DNA of 64,000 nucleotides. Source: Phycisphaeraceae bacterium. GTDB taxonomy: Bacteria; Planctomycetota; Phycisphaerae; Phycisphaerales; UBA1924. Made by a program: the position numbers and the translations under genes. Location: contig CP054186.1 in assembly GCA_015200025.1 (NCBI GenBank), positions 2,182,001 to 2,246,000 on the forward strand. The letters run 5' to 3'. Positions 10,043-17,916 of this stretch are shown here, piece after piece. A model generated the notes under the pieces. That model worked only from the letters and a program-made list of their open reading frames with translations, was not told where the DNA came from and made no database searches. Every line of letters starts with the position of its first letter. Positions within the stretch are counted from its first letter, which is position 1.

Positions 10043-10432
10043 GTGTCGATCCGTGAGACGATCAACAAGTCGCCGTGGATGGGGTGGGCGGTGGCGGGGG
10101 TGCTCCTGGCGCTCAGCGTGGGTTTGGTGCTGTTCCGCTCGGGCGGTGGCGGCGGGGAGCTGACGGACACGGTGACGATCCTTTTCACCGATACGAACGA
10201 AGAGATCAAGATGAAGCGGGGGCGGCTGGAGATGCAGCTGCTCGAGGTCCCCGGGGAGCTCGACCCCGCGAAGGGGATCGTCAACCCCGCGACCGGCGAG
10301 GCGACGGGGGTCATCATCGACAAGAACGACTGGCGGACGACGATCGAGAAGCTCAACGCGATGAAGCGTGCGGCGCGTGAGGCCTCGGCGTCCCGCGCGG
10401 GCCAATCCAAGAGCGCCCCCGCCGACCGGTGA
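10043..10432 (+). CDS. Small single-pass membrane protein
   Basis: A 129-residue protein with a short cytoplasmic N-terminus, one membrane helix at about residues 13-31 (GWAVAGVLLALSVGLVLF), a Gly-rich linker and a small charged extracytoplasmic domain containing TDTVTILFTDTNEEIKMKRG. I do not recognise the family. The GTG start at 10043 has a ribosome-binding site (GGGAGGA). It follows the prepilin-like gene by 18 bp and precedes the sugar-binding protein, so it is in the same operon. It may assist the pilin-like protein or the transporter (inference). Confidence 0.75.
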   Translation: MSIRETINKSPWMGWAVAGVLLALSVGLVLFRSGGGGGELTDTVTILFTDTNEEIKMKRGRLEMQLLEVPGELDPAKGIVNPATGEATGVIIDKNDWRTTIEKLNAMKRAAREASASRAGQSKSAPADR

Positions 10433-10479
10433 GGGGTTGTCTCGCGGCGTCCGTGGCCGCGGCGGGGTAGACTGCGGGT

Positions 10480-11871
10480 GTGCGAGGTGCCGTGCGCGGG
10501 ATCGAGGTGACACGTCGGGGCGCGATCGGGGCGCTGGCGGGCGGTGCGTTGTGGTTCGTGCTCGCGGGGCCGGGGCGGGAGCGCAAGCGACGCGACGGGC
10601 GGGTGGTGCTGGATTACTGGGAGAAGTGGACCGGCCAGGAGGGGGCGGCGATGGAGGCGATCGTCGACGCCTTCAACCAGAGCCAGTCGCGGGTGTGGGT
10701 GAGGTATCTGGCGACGGCGGGGGTCTCGGAGAAGGCGATGATCTCGATCGCGGGCGGGGCGTCGCCCGACCTGGTGGGGCTGTACGGGCACGACGTGCCG
10801 CAGTTCGCCGAGAGCGGGGCGATCACGGCGCTGGATGAACTCCCCGGGGGTGAGTCGCTAAGCCCCGAGCGGTACGCGGGCGCGTTCCGCGGGTTCGTGC
10901 GTCACGCCGACCGCGACGGGCGCGAGCGTGCGTGGGGCGTGGTGAGCAGCGGCGGGACGCTGGCGCTCTATTGGAACAAGGCCCGGTTCGCCGAGGCGGG
11001 GCTGCCCGGTCCTCCGCGCACGGCGGAGGAGCTCGACACGGCGCACGACCGGCTGACGGAGGTCCGTGGCGGTCGGATCGTGCGCGCGGGGTTCGTGGAC
11101 CGCGAGCCGGGGTGGTGGAGTTGGGTCTTCGGGCCGATCTTCGGTGGGCGGGTCTGGGACCCCGAGTCGTGGCGGAGCGAGCTGTCGGGGGAGGGGAGCG
11201 TGCGGGCGTACCAGTGGGTCCAGGACCGCGCGACGCGGCACGGGGTATCGCCGATGAAGCAGTTCCGTTCGGGGTTCGGGAACTACGACTCGCCGCGCAA
11301 CGCGTTCCTGGCGGGCGAAGTGGCGATGGTGCTGCAGGGCCCGTGGCTGGCGAACATCATCGGGGCCTACGCCGGCGAGGGGTTCGAGTACGGCGTGGCC
11401 CCGATGCCCGCGAGCGGATCGATCCGCGACGATGGGGCGCCGGTGGGGGCGGCCGAGGCGGACGTGGTGGTGGTGCCCCGGGGTGTCAAGGACCCCGGGG
11501 CGTGCGTCGAGTTTCTGCGGTTCTGCCAGGAGCGGGAGAACCTGGAGCGGCTGAGCCTGGCGCACTTCAAGAACTCGCCGCTGGCGGAATCCAGCGAGGG
11601 GTTCCGGTCGCTTCACCCCAACCGTGGCTTGGCGGCGTTCGACGCGGTGGCGAAGAGCCCGCGGTCGTTCACGACGCCCAGGACGCGGGCCTGGCCCGAG
11701 ATCAAACGCGAGATGGACGCGATGATGGACCCTGTCTGCGAGGGCAACGAGCCGGCGTCGGCGGTCCTGGCGCGGGTCGATCGGCGGGTGCAGGCGGTGC
11801 TGGACCGTCAGACCGCGAGGCGGCGGCGGCGCGGGTGGCCCGTCCCCGGCGGGGCGGGGGGGCCGGCGTGA
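10480..11871 (+). CDS. ABC transporter sugar-binding protein
   Basis: A 463-residue extracellular solute-binding protein of the family-1 (maltose/multiple-sugar) type. A twin-arginine-like TRRGAIGALAGGALWFV signal sequence lies near the N-terminus, with no lipobox Cys, so the protein may stay tethered by the uncleaved helix. The body shows WEKWTGQEGAAMEAIVDAFNQS, YWNKARFAEAGLPGPP and FLAGEVAMVLQGPW, all usual for this family. It supplies substrate to the two permeases that follow. The stop overlaps the next start by 4 nt. The GTG at 10480 is the probable start; a GTG at 10507 is possible. The ligand is likely an oligosaccharide released by the glucanase (inference). Confidence 0.9.
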   Translation: MRGAVRGIEVTRRGAIGALAGGALWFVLAGPGRERKRRDGRVVLDYWEKWTGQEGAAMEAIVDAFNQSQSRVWVRYLATAGVSEKAMISIAGGASPDLVGLYGHDVPQFAESGAITALDELPGGESLSPERYAGAFRGFVRHADRDGRERAWGVVSSGGTLALYWNKARFAEAGLPGPPRTAEELDTAHDRLTEVRGGRIVRAGFVDREPGWWSWVFGPIFGGRVWDPESWRSELSGEGSVRAYQWVQDRATRHGVSPMKQFRSGFGNYDSPRNAFLAGEVAMVLQGPWLANIIGAYAGEGFEYGVAPMPASGSIRDDGAPVGAAEADVVVVPRGVKDPGACVEFLRFCQERENLERLSLAHFKNSPLAESSEGFRSLHPNRGLAAFDAVAKSPRSFTTPRTRAWPEIKREMDAMMDPVCEGNEPASAVLARVDRRVQAVLDRQTARRRRRGWPVPGGAGGPA

Positions 11872-12752
11872 CACGCGAAGGGCGTGAGAATCTCGCGGGG
11901 TGGGTGTGGGTGAGCCCGTGGGTGATCGGGTTCGGGGTGTTCATGCTGCTCCCGATGGCGATGAGCCTCTATTACTCGTTCACCGAGTACCCGATGCTCG
12001 AGGGGCCGGTGTGGGTCGGGGCGGAGAACTACGCGCGGATGCTCGGGGATGGGACGTTCTGGAAGACGCTGTGGAACACGGCGTGGTACGGGGCGGTGGT
12101 GATCCCTTTGGCGACGGCGCTCTCGCTCGTGATCGCGGGGATGCTGACGTCCAAGGTCCGCGCGGGGGGGCTGTTCCAGGCGGCGGTGTTCATCCCGACG
12201 CTGGTGCCCCTGGTCGCGTCGGCGATGATCTGGATGTGGCTGTTCAACGGGCGGCACGGGCTGGTGAACCGGGCGCTGGGGCTGGTCGGGGTGGACGGGC
12301 CGGTGTGGCTCGAGCGGGCGGGGTGGGCGGCGTGCGCGCTGGTGATCATCGCGTTGTGGGGGGTCGGGCAGCAGGTGATGATCTACTGCGCGGCCCTGCG
12401 CGAGGTGCCCGAATCGCTGTACGAGGCGGCGGACCTCGACGGGATGGGCCCGGTGAGGCGGTTCGTGAGCGTGACGCTCCCGATGATCTCGCCGGTGATC
12501 CTGTTCAACGTGATCACGCTGACAATCGGGACACTGCAGGTCTTCGCGTTGCCCCTGGCGCTCTTCCAGAACAGCAAGGGCGGGCCGGGGCAGGTGGGGT
12601 ATTTCTACACGATGTACATGTTCGACAAGGCGTTCGCGGACGGGGAGATGGGGTACGCCTCGGCGCTGGCGTGGGTGCAGCTGGTGCTGGTGCTGGGGCT
12701 GACGTGGCTCATGTTCAAGGTCAGCGGGCGCGTGGTCCACACGCGGGGCTGA
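11868..12752 (+). CDS. Sugar ABC transporter permease (MalF type)
   Basis: A 294-residue inner-membrane permease with about six hydrophobic segments. The EAA loop that docks the ATPase reads SLYEAADLDGMGPVRRF. It resembles MalF/UgpA-type permeases (WVSPWVIGFGVFMLLPMAMSLYYSFTEY at the N-terminus). The GTG start at 11868 overlaps the stop of the binding-protein gene (GTGA), so translation is coupled. It would form a heterodimer with the next gene product. No ATPase gene is present in the cluster, so a shared ATPase encoded elsewhere is expected. Confidence 0.92.
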   Translation: MTREGRENLAGWVWVSPWVIGFGVFMLLPMAMSLYYSFTEYPMLEGPVWVGAENYARMLGDGTFWKTLWNTAWYGAVVIPLATALSLVIAGMLTSKVRAGGLFQAAVFIPTLVPLVASAMIWMWLFNGRHGLVNRALGLVGVDGPVWLERAGWAACALVIIALWGVGQQVMIYCAALREVPESLYEAADLDGMGPVRRFVSVTLPMISPVILFNVITLTIGTLQVFALPLALFQNSKGGPGQVGYFYTMYMFDKAFADGEMGYASALAWVQLVLVLGLTWLMFKVSGRVVHTRG

Positions 12753-12767
12753 GGGTCGGAGGTCGTC

Positions 12768-13658
12768 GTGAGGCGGAGCGGACGGTGGAGCCGATGGGCG
12801 GTGTTCGCGACGCTGGCGTGCGTGGCGGCGATGTACCTCACGCCGCTGGTCTGGATGATCTCGACGAGCCTCAAGCCCGAGGCGCAGGCGACCGACGGGA
12901 GCCTGAGGCTCTTGCCCGTGCCCGCGTCGTCGGTCGTCGAGCGGGCGCGGGCGAACTATTACGGGGAGGAGGCCGCGGGCGGGGCCTGGAAGCCCGGCGT
13001 GTGGACGGACCCGTCGGTGGACTTCCCGCGGTTCATGCGGAACACGCTGGTCGTGTGCGCGCTGAGCGTGACGGGGATGGTGATCTCGAGCGCGGTGGTG
13101 GCGTACGGGTTCTCGCGGGTGCGGTGGCGCGGCCGCGGGCTGGTGTTCGGGGTGATGCTGGCGACGATGATGATCCCCTTCGCGGTGCTGATGGGCCCGC
13201 TGTACGTGATCTTCGGCCGGCTCGGGCTGATCGGGACCCTGGCGCCCTTGTGGCTCCCGGCGTGGTTCGGGGGGGCGTTCAATATCTTCTTGCTGCGTCA
13301 GTTCTACATGCAGGTGCCGCGGGAGCTCGACGAGGCGGCGCGGATGGACGGGTGCGGGCACTGGGGGACGTTCTGGCGCGTGATCGTCCCGATGTCTAGG
13401 CCCGCGCTGGCGGTGGTCGCGTTGTACCACTTCATGTTCGTCTGGAACGACTTCCTGGCGCCGATGGTCTTCCTGACGCACCGGGACGACTTCACGTTGG
13501 CGTTGGGCTTGCAGATGTACCAGAGCAAGGCGGGGAACACGCCGTGGAATCTGTTGATGGCCGCGAGCACGCTGGTGGTCGCTCCTGTTCTCCTTCTGTT
13601 TGTGCTGGCCCAGCGGCAACTGGTCTCGGGGCTCTCGGCCGGGTCCGTCAAGGAATGA
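12768..13658 (+). CDS. Sugar ABC transporter permease (MalG type)
   Basis: A 296-residue permease, partner of the preceding gene product. It has six hydrophobic segments and the EAA loop ELDEAARMDGCGHWGTFWRV, and ends with a hydrophobic helix and a short tail as MalG-type proteins do. The periplasmic loop after helix 1 is rather long (about residues 35-80). The GTG start at 12768 has a ribosome-binding site (GGTCGGAGG). It is the last transport gene; the following dockerin gene has its own operator-like site. Confidence 0.92.
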   Translation: MRRSGRWSRWAVFATLACVAAMYLTPLVWMISTSLKPEAQATDGSLRLLPVPASSVVERARANYYGEEAAGGAWKPGVWTDPSVDFPRFMRNTLVVCALSVTGMVISSAVVAYGFSRVRWRGRGLVFGVMLATMMIPFAVLMGPLYVIFGRLGLIGTLAPLWLPAWFGGAFNIFLLRQFYMQVPRELDEAARMDGCGHWGTFWRVIVPMSRPALAVVALYHFMFVWNDFLAPMVFLTHRDDFTLALGLQMYQSKAGNTPWNLLMAASTLVVAPVLLLFVLAQRQLVSGLSAGSVKE

Positions 13659-13703
13659 TTTGGACAATGTTCGGATTGCGAATCGCGCAAGGACCGGCGA
13701 CAA

Positions 13704-13717
13704 TGTAAGCGTTTTCT
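13704..13717. promoter_or_regulatory. LacI-type operator-like site 4 (weaker)
   Basis: TGTAAGCGTTTTCT keeps the left half-site and central CG of TGNAARCGTTTNCA, but the last base differs and symmetry is poor. It lies 46 bp before the dockerin-protein gene. On its own it would be weak; it gains support from the other three sites. Confidence 0.4.
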
Positions 13718-13763
13718 GTGGTACCGTGGTCCCGCGGGGTGGGCAACGAGAGCGGAGGGAACG

Positions 13764-14693
13764 ATGAAGGGTCGAAGCGGCGTGATGGCGGTCGGGGTGT
13801 TGGTGTCGATGGGCGTGGTGTCGTCGGCGGTCGCGCAGACGCCGTTGCCGCTGCGGAACCCGGGGTTCGAGGAGCTCAACCCGTTCAGCGGTTCGGGGGA
13901 GCCGACGGGCTGGCACAACCTGTCGAGCCCGGCGGACTGCGTGCGTCGCGTGGTGGACGATGGGCTTTCGCCGGCGGTGACGCCCAGGACGGGGCAGGCG
14001 TGCATCCAGATCACGAACCCGACGGGGAGCTTTCGCGGGTTCACGACGGACACGCTCAACTTCTTTGAGCCGGGGATTCCGTACTACGACCCGGTCTTTG
14101 ATTTCTCCCCCGCCGGCGGGGACGTGCTGGTGACGGGGTGGTACATGATCCCGGAGAACGCGCCGATCGAGGGCGACGCGGCGGGCATCAAGCTGAACGT
14201 CAAGCGGTTCAACCAGGACTACGGCGCGTTCGACCCGTGGGGCCGCGGCGGCCCGCTGGTCTCGGGGCACACGGGCGGGGAGTGGCGGTTCTACCAGGTC
14301 CGGTGGACGATGGCGGAGATCCGCGAGGACGTGGACTTTAACGACCGGTTCAACTGCGGCGGGACGGGCGAACCGTGCTCGGGGTGCTTTCAGGATTGCC
14401 CGCCCGTGCCGAGCCGCGTGAAGATCACGATCGGGCGCTTCGGGACGACCGGGAGCGGGAGCGGCATCATCTTCTGGGACGACATCACGTACGAGCAGGT
14501 CCCGCCCGAGCCCGAGTGCCCGGCGGACTTCAACGGCGACGGGTTCGTCGATTTCTTTGACTTCCAGGCGTACGCCGATTGCTTCGAGGGGGTCGAGTGC
14601 CCCGAGGGCAAGGACGCGGACTTCAACGGCGACGGGTTCGTCGACTTCTTCGACCTCGATTCGTACATCGCGGCGTTCGAGGCCGGGTGTTGA
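13764..14693 (+). CDS. GC-type dockerin-tagged secreted protein
   Basis: A 309-residue exported protein with a signal peptide ending at about residue 25 (VVSSAVAQ). A carbohydrate-binding-like beta-sandwich follows (LPLRNPGFEELNPF... and GIIFWDDITYEQV, reminiscent of family-4/9-type modules). The C-terminus has two EF-hand repeats, CPADFNGDGFVDFFDF and DADFNGDGFVDFFDLDSY, ending in AFEAGC at the stop codon. NCBI calls such proteins GC-type dockerin domain-anchored. Role: probably binds glycan at the cell surface. The ATG has a ribosome-binding site (GGAGGG) and a LacI-type site upstream. Which protein receives the dockerin is unknown. Confidence 0.85.
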   Translation: MKGRSGVMAVGVLVSMGVVSSAVAQTPLPLRNPGFEELNPFSGSGEPTGWHNLSSPADCVRRVVDDGLSPAVTPRTGQACIQITNPTGSFRGFTTDTLNFFEPGIPYYDPVFDFSPAGGDVLVTGWYMIPENAPIEGDAAGIKLNVKRFNQDYGAFDPWGRGGPLVSGHTGGEWRFYQVRWTMAEIREDVDFNDRFNCGGTGEPCSGCFQDCPPVPSRVKITIGRFGTTGSGSGIIFWDDITYEQVPPEPECPADFNGDGFVDFFDFQAYADCFEGVECPEGKDADFNGDGFVDFFDLDSYIAAFEAGC

Positions 14694-16174
14694 GGCGGCG
14701 GGGGAATTCCGAGAGGGCACGGCGCCGCGCCCGGTGGGGCGTGGCGCCGATTTCGGCCGTGGTGATCGGGGTTGGGGCGCCGGGTATCGGGTGCGTGCCG
14801 GCGTGGGCCGCCCAGCCCGGGTACCGGTTCTTTGACGACGGCCAGGTCGCGTTGTTCGCCGTGACGAACGCGGGCGTGGCGGAGCCGGGCGTGCCGTTGG
14901 TGTTCGGTGGGGCGCGTGTGGACGACCCGTCGACCGCGGGGGCCGATGTGTACGACATCGTGGAGATGTTCGCTCGATCGCCCGGGACGTCGAGTTACCC
15001 GCTGACCGTGGCGGACATTGTCGCGAGCGGGTACATCAGGCTCGCGGTGCACGGGTCGGGGGGCGAGACACGCGGGCTCGGGACGTCGGTGGTGGTAGCG
15101 CCCAGCTACCGCGTGTCGTCGGGGGCGTTCCGCTTCGTGCCCGCGTGGCTCGGGGCGGCGGCGGAGGCGGGGAGCCCGGCGGGCCTCGGGGGGGTTCGGG
15201 TCTCGACGCCCGGGCTGCACGCGGGGGGCGAGTCGTCGGTCGTGAGTGTCCGGCGGTATTCGGCCGTCGAGCGGGGGCGAACGTCCGTCGAGGTCTCGTA
15301 CGAGTGGAGGGCCGGGGGGGCGATCGGGCTGAGCGCCGCGGAGCGGGGGTTCGATGCGTTCCGGCTGTTCACCATCAGCGGGATGCTCTCGGCGTCGTCC
15401 CCGGACCCCGGGCCCGGGGACGGCGTGTACGACGCGAAGTACCTCGGCTACGGCGGGGCGGACGGGTCGGGCGGGCGCGTGCTGCGGGTGCCCGACGCGC
15501 CGCGCGGGCGGAGGCTGTTCCCGCGTGGCGGGTTGCCGGAGATCCCGGCCGGCGGGTGGGTGGAACTGATCAACGACGAACGATCGTCGTGGAACCGCGG
15601 GGCGCCGAGCGTCCGGGTGGACGTGGTGTCGGCGGCGTGCGAGGGGTGCGGGGCCGGCGGCGGCGTGACGGGCCTGACGCTGGGGGTGAACGGGTGGCTC
15701 GACGCCTCGACCGACCCGAACGATGACTCGCTCAACGCGTGGGCGGAATGGCTCGACGCGCCGGGGGTGATCCCGGCGGGGGCGGTCGTGCGCGTGACGC
15801 TGCGTGTGTCGGCGGGCGACCCGGTCGCGCGGGGCGACCTGAACCGGGACGGGGCGGTCGACGCGGAGGACGTGCTCGCGTGGGGCGCGATCTTGGGGAG
15901 GTCGGAGCCGGATGCGGGGTTCAGCGCGCTGGCGGACTTCGACGCGGACGGGGTGATCAGTGAGACGGACGGGGAGATCCTCCGGAGGCTGGTTTGCCCG
16001 GCGGATTTCAGCGGCGACGGGTTCATCGATTTCTTCGACGCCGAGGCGTTCATGGCATGTTACGAGGGTGGGCCGTGCCCGCCGGGAGCTTCGGCGGATT
16101 ACAACGGCGACGGGTTCGTCGATTTCTTTGACCTGGACGGATTTTTCGAAGACTTCGAGGCGGGGTGTGCATAA
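14690..16174 (+). CDS. Multi-domain dockerin-tagged secreted protein
   Basis: A 494-residue protein with an Arg-rich N-terminus, hydrophobic core and cleavage near AWAAQPG. The middle is probably beta-sandwich of unknown function. There are two dockerin regions: a canonical type I pair (GDLNRDGAVDAEDVLAWG and ALADFDADGVISETDGEIL), and then the planctomycete pair (CPADFSGDGFIDFFDAEAF and DYNGDGFVDFFDLDGF). It ends in AGCA, one residue beyond the usual Gly-Cys terminus. The TTG at 14690 overlaps the previous stop by 4 nt (TTGA); GTG codons at 14687 and 14741 are alternatives. It is probably co-transcribed with the preceding dockerin gene. Confidence 0.75.
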   Translation: MRRRGNSERARRRARWGVAPISAVVIGVGAPGIGCVPAWAAQPGYRFFDDGQVALFAVTNAGVAEPGVPLVFGGARVDDPSTAGADVYDIVEMFARSPGTSSYPLTVADIVASGYIRLAVHGSGGETRGLGTSVVVAPSYRVSSGAFRFVPAWLGAAAEAGSPAGLGGVRVSTPGLHAGGESSVVSVRRYSAVERGRTSVEVSYEWRAGGAIGLSAAERGFDAFRLFTISGMLSASSPDPGPGDGVYDAKYLGYGGADGSGGRVLRVPDAPRGRRLFPRGGLPEIPAGGWVELINDERSSWNRGAPSVRVDVVSAACEGCGAGGGVTGLTLGVNGWLDASTDPNDDSLNAWAEWLDAPGVIPAGAVVRVTLRVSAGDPVARGDLNRDGAVDAEDVLAWGAILGRSEPDAGFSALADFDADGVISETDGEILRRLVCPADFSGDGFIDFFDAEAFMACYEGGPCPPGASADYNGDGFVDFFDLDGFFEDFEAGCA

Positions 16175-16179
16175 ATCCC

Positions 16180-16207
16180 TTGACCTCCGCGCCGGCCCTG
16201 ATATAAG
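16180..16207 (+). promoter_or_regulatory. Sigma-70-type promoter
   Basis: TTGACC (16180-16185) and TATAAG (16202-16207) are separated by 16 bp. The -10 lies about 58 bp before the downstream start codon at 16265. This is the clearest housekeeping-type promoter in the window. It makes the following gene an independent transcription unit. Confidence 0.7.
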
Positions 16208-16264
16208 GGATGGAGCCGTCCGCGGCCTGTCCCGCGGCGGCGCGTGCCCGACTCGAGGAGATTG

Positions 16265-17227
16265 ATGGTGTTGAAATCGAATCGTTGGTTGAACGCGGTC
16301 GCGGTGATGCTCGGGACGGCGGGTTTGGCCGACGCCCAGCCCGCGGGGATCCTGATCGGCGTCGACGACGTGACGATCCCGGTCCGTGGATGGGACGGGA
16401 GCCAGTGGAATGAACTTTTCGTGGGTCAGCAGGCGTGGGGCCTGGCGGTCGACCCCGCCACGTGCACGGTGTACGGGAACAGCGGCTCGTCGCTGTGGAA
16501 GTGGAACGCGGGCGACGCGGCCCCGACAGTGCTCGGGACCATGACCCTCGAGGGCACGGGCGCGACGCAGGCGATGGTCGGGCTGGCGTGGGGGAACGGG
16601 CGGCTCTACGCGATCAAGAACATCGCGACCGAGGCGATCTACGAGGTCGACCCGCAGACGCTGGTCGCGAGGATCCTGTTCACGTACACCGCCGCCGACT
16701 GGGACCTGGGCGGGCTCGATTTCTACAACGGGTTCCTCTACGCGACGAACGACGACGCGACGCCCTTCGGGACCGGGCTCGTCCGGATCGACCTTCAGGC
16801 GCAGACGCTGACGCGGATCGCGCCGTACCCCGTGTTCGCGGGCGACGGCGGGACCACCAAGGACATCGACGGGCTGGCGATCGACGGCGACGGGATCGCG
16901 TACTTCATCGTCGACCAGACGGGCGAGTTCGGGCGCTACAGCATCCCCAACGCGATCGAACTCCCCCCGATCCCCAACCCCTACCCCGCGGGCACCAGCG
17001 AGACCTTCGCCGCCGGGGCGTTCGCGCCGTGCCTCTTCGGCCCCCCGCCCTGCCTCGCGGACTTCAACGGCGACGGGTTTGTGGACTTCTTCGACCTCGA
17101 CGCCTTCGTCGAATGCTTCGAGGGTGGGTCGTGCCCCACCGGTCGTTCGGCCGACTTCAACGACGATGGCTTTGTGGACTTCTTCGACCTCGACGCGTTC
17201 ATCGAGGCCTTCGAGCGCGGGTGCTAA
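16265..17227 (+). CDS. GC-type dockerin-tagged beta-propeller-like protein
   Basis: A 320-residue exported protein. The signal peptide is NRWLNAVAVMLGTAGLADAQ. The body has repeated blocks of the type AWGLAVDPATCTVYG, MVGLAWGNGRLYAIKN, LGGLDFYNGFLYATND and IDGLAIDGDGIAYFI, as in beta-propeller proteins. The C-terminus carries the dockerin-like pair CLADFNGDGFVDFFDLDAF and SADFNDDGFVDFFDLDAF, then EAFERGC at the stop. The ATG at 16265 has GAGGAG upstream, and a good promoter precedes it. The function of the propeller is unknown; the tag is shared with four other proteins in the window. Confidence 0.85.
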   Translation: MVLKSNRWLNAVAVMLGTAGLADAQPAGILIGVDDVTIPVRGWDGSQWNELFVGQQAWGLAVDPATCTVYGNSGSSLWKWNAGDAAPTVLGTMTLEGTGATQAMVGLAWGNGRLYAIKNIATEAIYEVDPQTLVARILFTYTAADWDLGGLDFYNGFLYATNDDATPFGTGLVRIDLQAQTLTRIAPYPVFAGDGGTTKDIDGLAIDGDGIAYFIVDQTGEFGRYSIPNAIELPPIPNPYPAGTSETFAAGAFAPCLFGPPPCLADFNGDGFVDFFDLDAFVECFEGGSCPTGRSADFNDDGFVDFFDLDAFIEAFERGC

Positions 17228-17229
17228 TC

Positions 17230-17268
17230 CCGGCGAGGGCGGGTGCATCCCGGTGCGTTGCTCGCCGG
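17230..17268. terminator. Inverted repeat between convergent genes
   Basis: CCGGCGAG (17230-17237) pairs with CTCGCCGG (17261-17268) across a 23-nt loop that can itself partly pair. It lies between the convergent dockerin and response-regulator genes. There is no T-tract, so a terminator role is only suggested by position. Confidence 0.4.
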
Positions 17269-17272
17269 TGGC

Positions 17273-17740
17273 TCAGCGGCCGCCGGCGATTTTCTTGAGT
17301 TCCGCCAGCGTGGCGTTGAGCTGCCGCTGGAGTTCGGCGACCCGGGCCAGCGACCGAACGCGGGTGAGCAGTTCGAGCTTGTTGACGGGCTTGGTGAGGA
17401 AGTCGTCGGCGCCGAGCTCGACCGCCCGCTCGACGTCCGCGCTCTCGTTGAGGGCGGTGACGATGATGATGGGGAGGTCCTTGAGGGCGGGGTCTTTCTT
17501 GATCTTCTCGCAGACCTGGAATCCGGACATCCGGGGCATCATCACGTCGAGCAGGATGATGTCCGGGCGCTGGTGGTAGACCTGGGCCATCGCTTCGAGC
17601 CCGTCGCGGGCGACGCGGACGTGCCCCGGCAAGTCCTCGAGATAGGCCTGGAGCAACTCGAGGTTCTGCTCGTTGTCGTCGACGAGCAGAACGTCGATGG
17701 GCCGGGCGTCGCCGGGCGCGGGGGCGGGTTGATCCGTCAT
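17273..17740 (-). CDS. Single-domain response regulator with C-terminal helix
   Basis: A 155-residue receiver (REC) protein with no DNA-binding domain. The acidic pair is DD at 21-22, the phosphoacceptor is Asp65 in ILLDVMMP, and the conserved Lys is Lys117 in FLTKPVN. A C-terminal helix (RVRSLARVAELQRQLNATLAELKK) may form a coiled coil. Such CheY-like proteins signal by protein contact; the cognate histidine kinase is not in the window. It is transcribed alone and is divergent from a hypothetical gene. Confidence 0.9.
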   Translation of the reverse strand: MTDQPAPAPGDARPIDVLLVDDNEQNLELLQAYLEDLPGHVRVARDGLEAMAQVYHQRPDIILLDVMMPRMSGFQVCEKIKKDPALKDLPIIIVTALNESADVERAVELGADDFLTKPVNKLELLTRVRSLARVAELQRQLNATLAELKKIAGGR

Positions 17741-17916
17741 GCGTGGGTCCTCGCGGGGGCCGGCCCGGCGATCCGTGCAACGAAGACGGGCCGTGGGGCG
17801 TAGACGTGGTTCGTCCGTGGGTGAATACTACGATGGAGCGGCGGAGCCGGGGGGCGTGGCCCGGCCCGGACGTTCGGGGGTGGGGAGTGGCCGGGACGAG
17901 GGCAACAGGAGGACGG

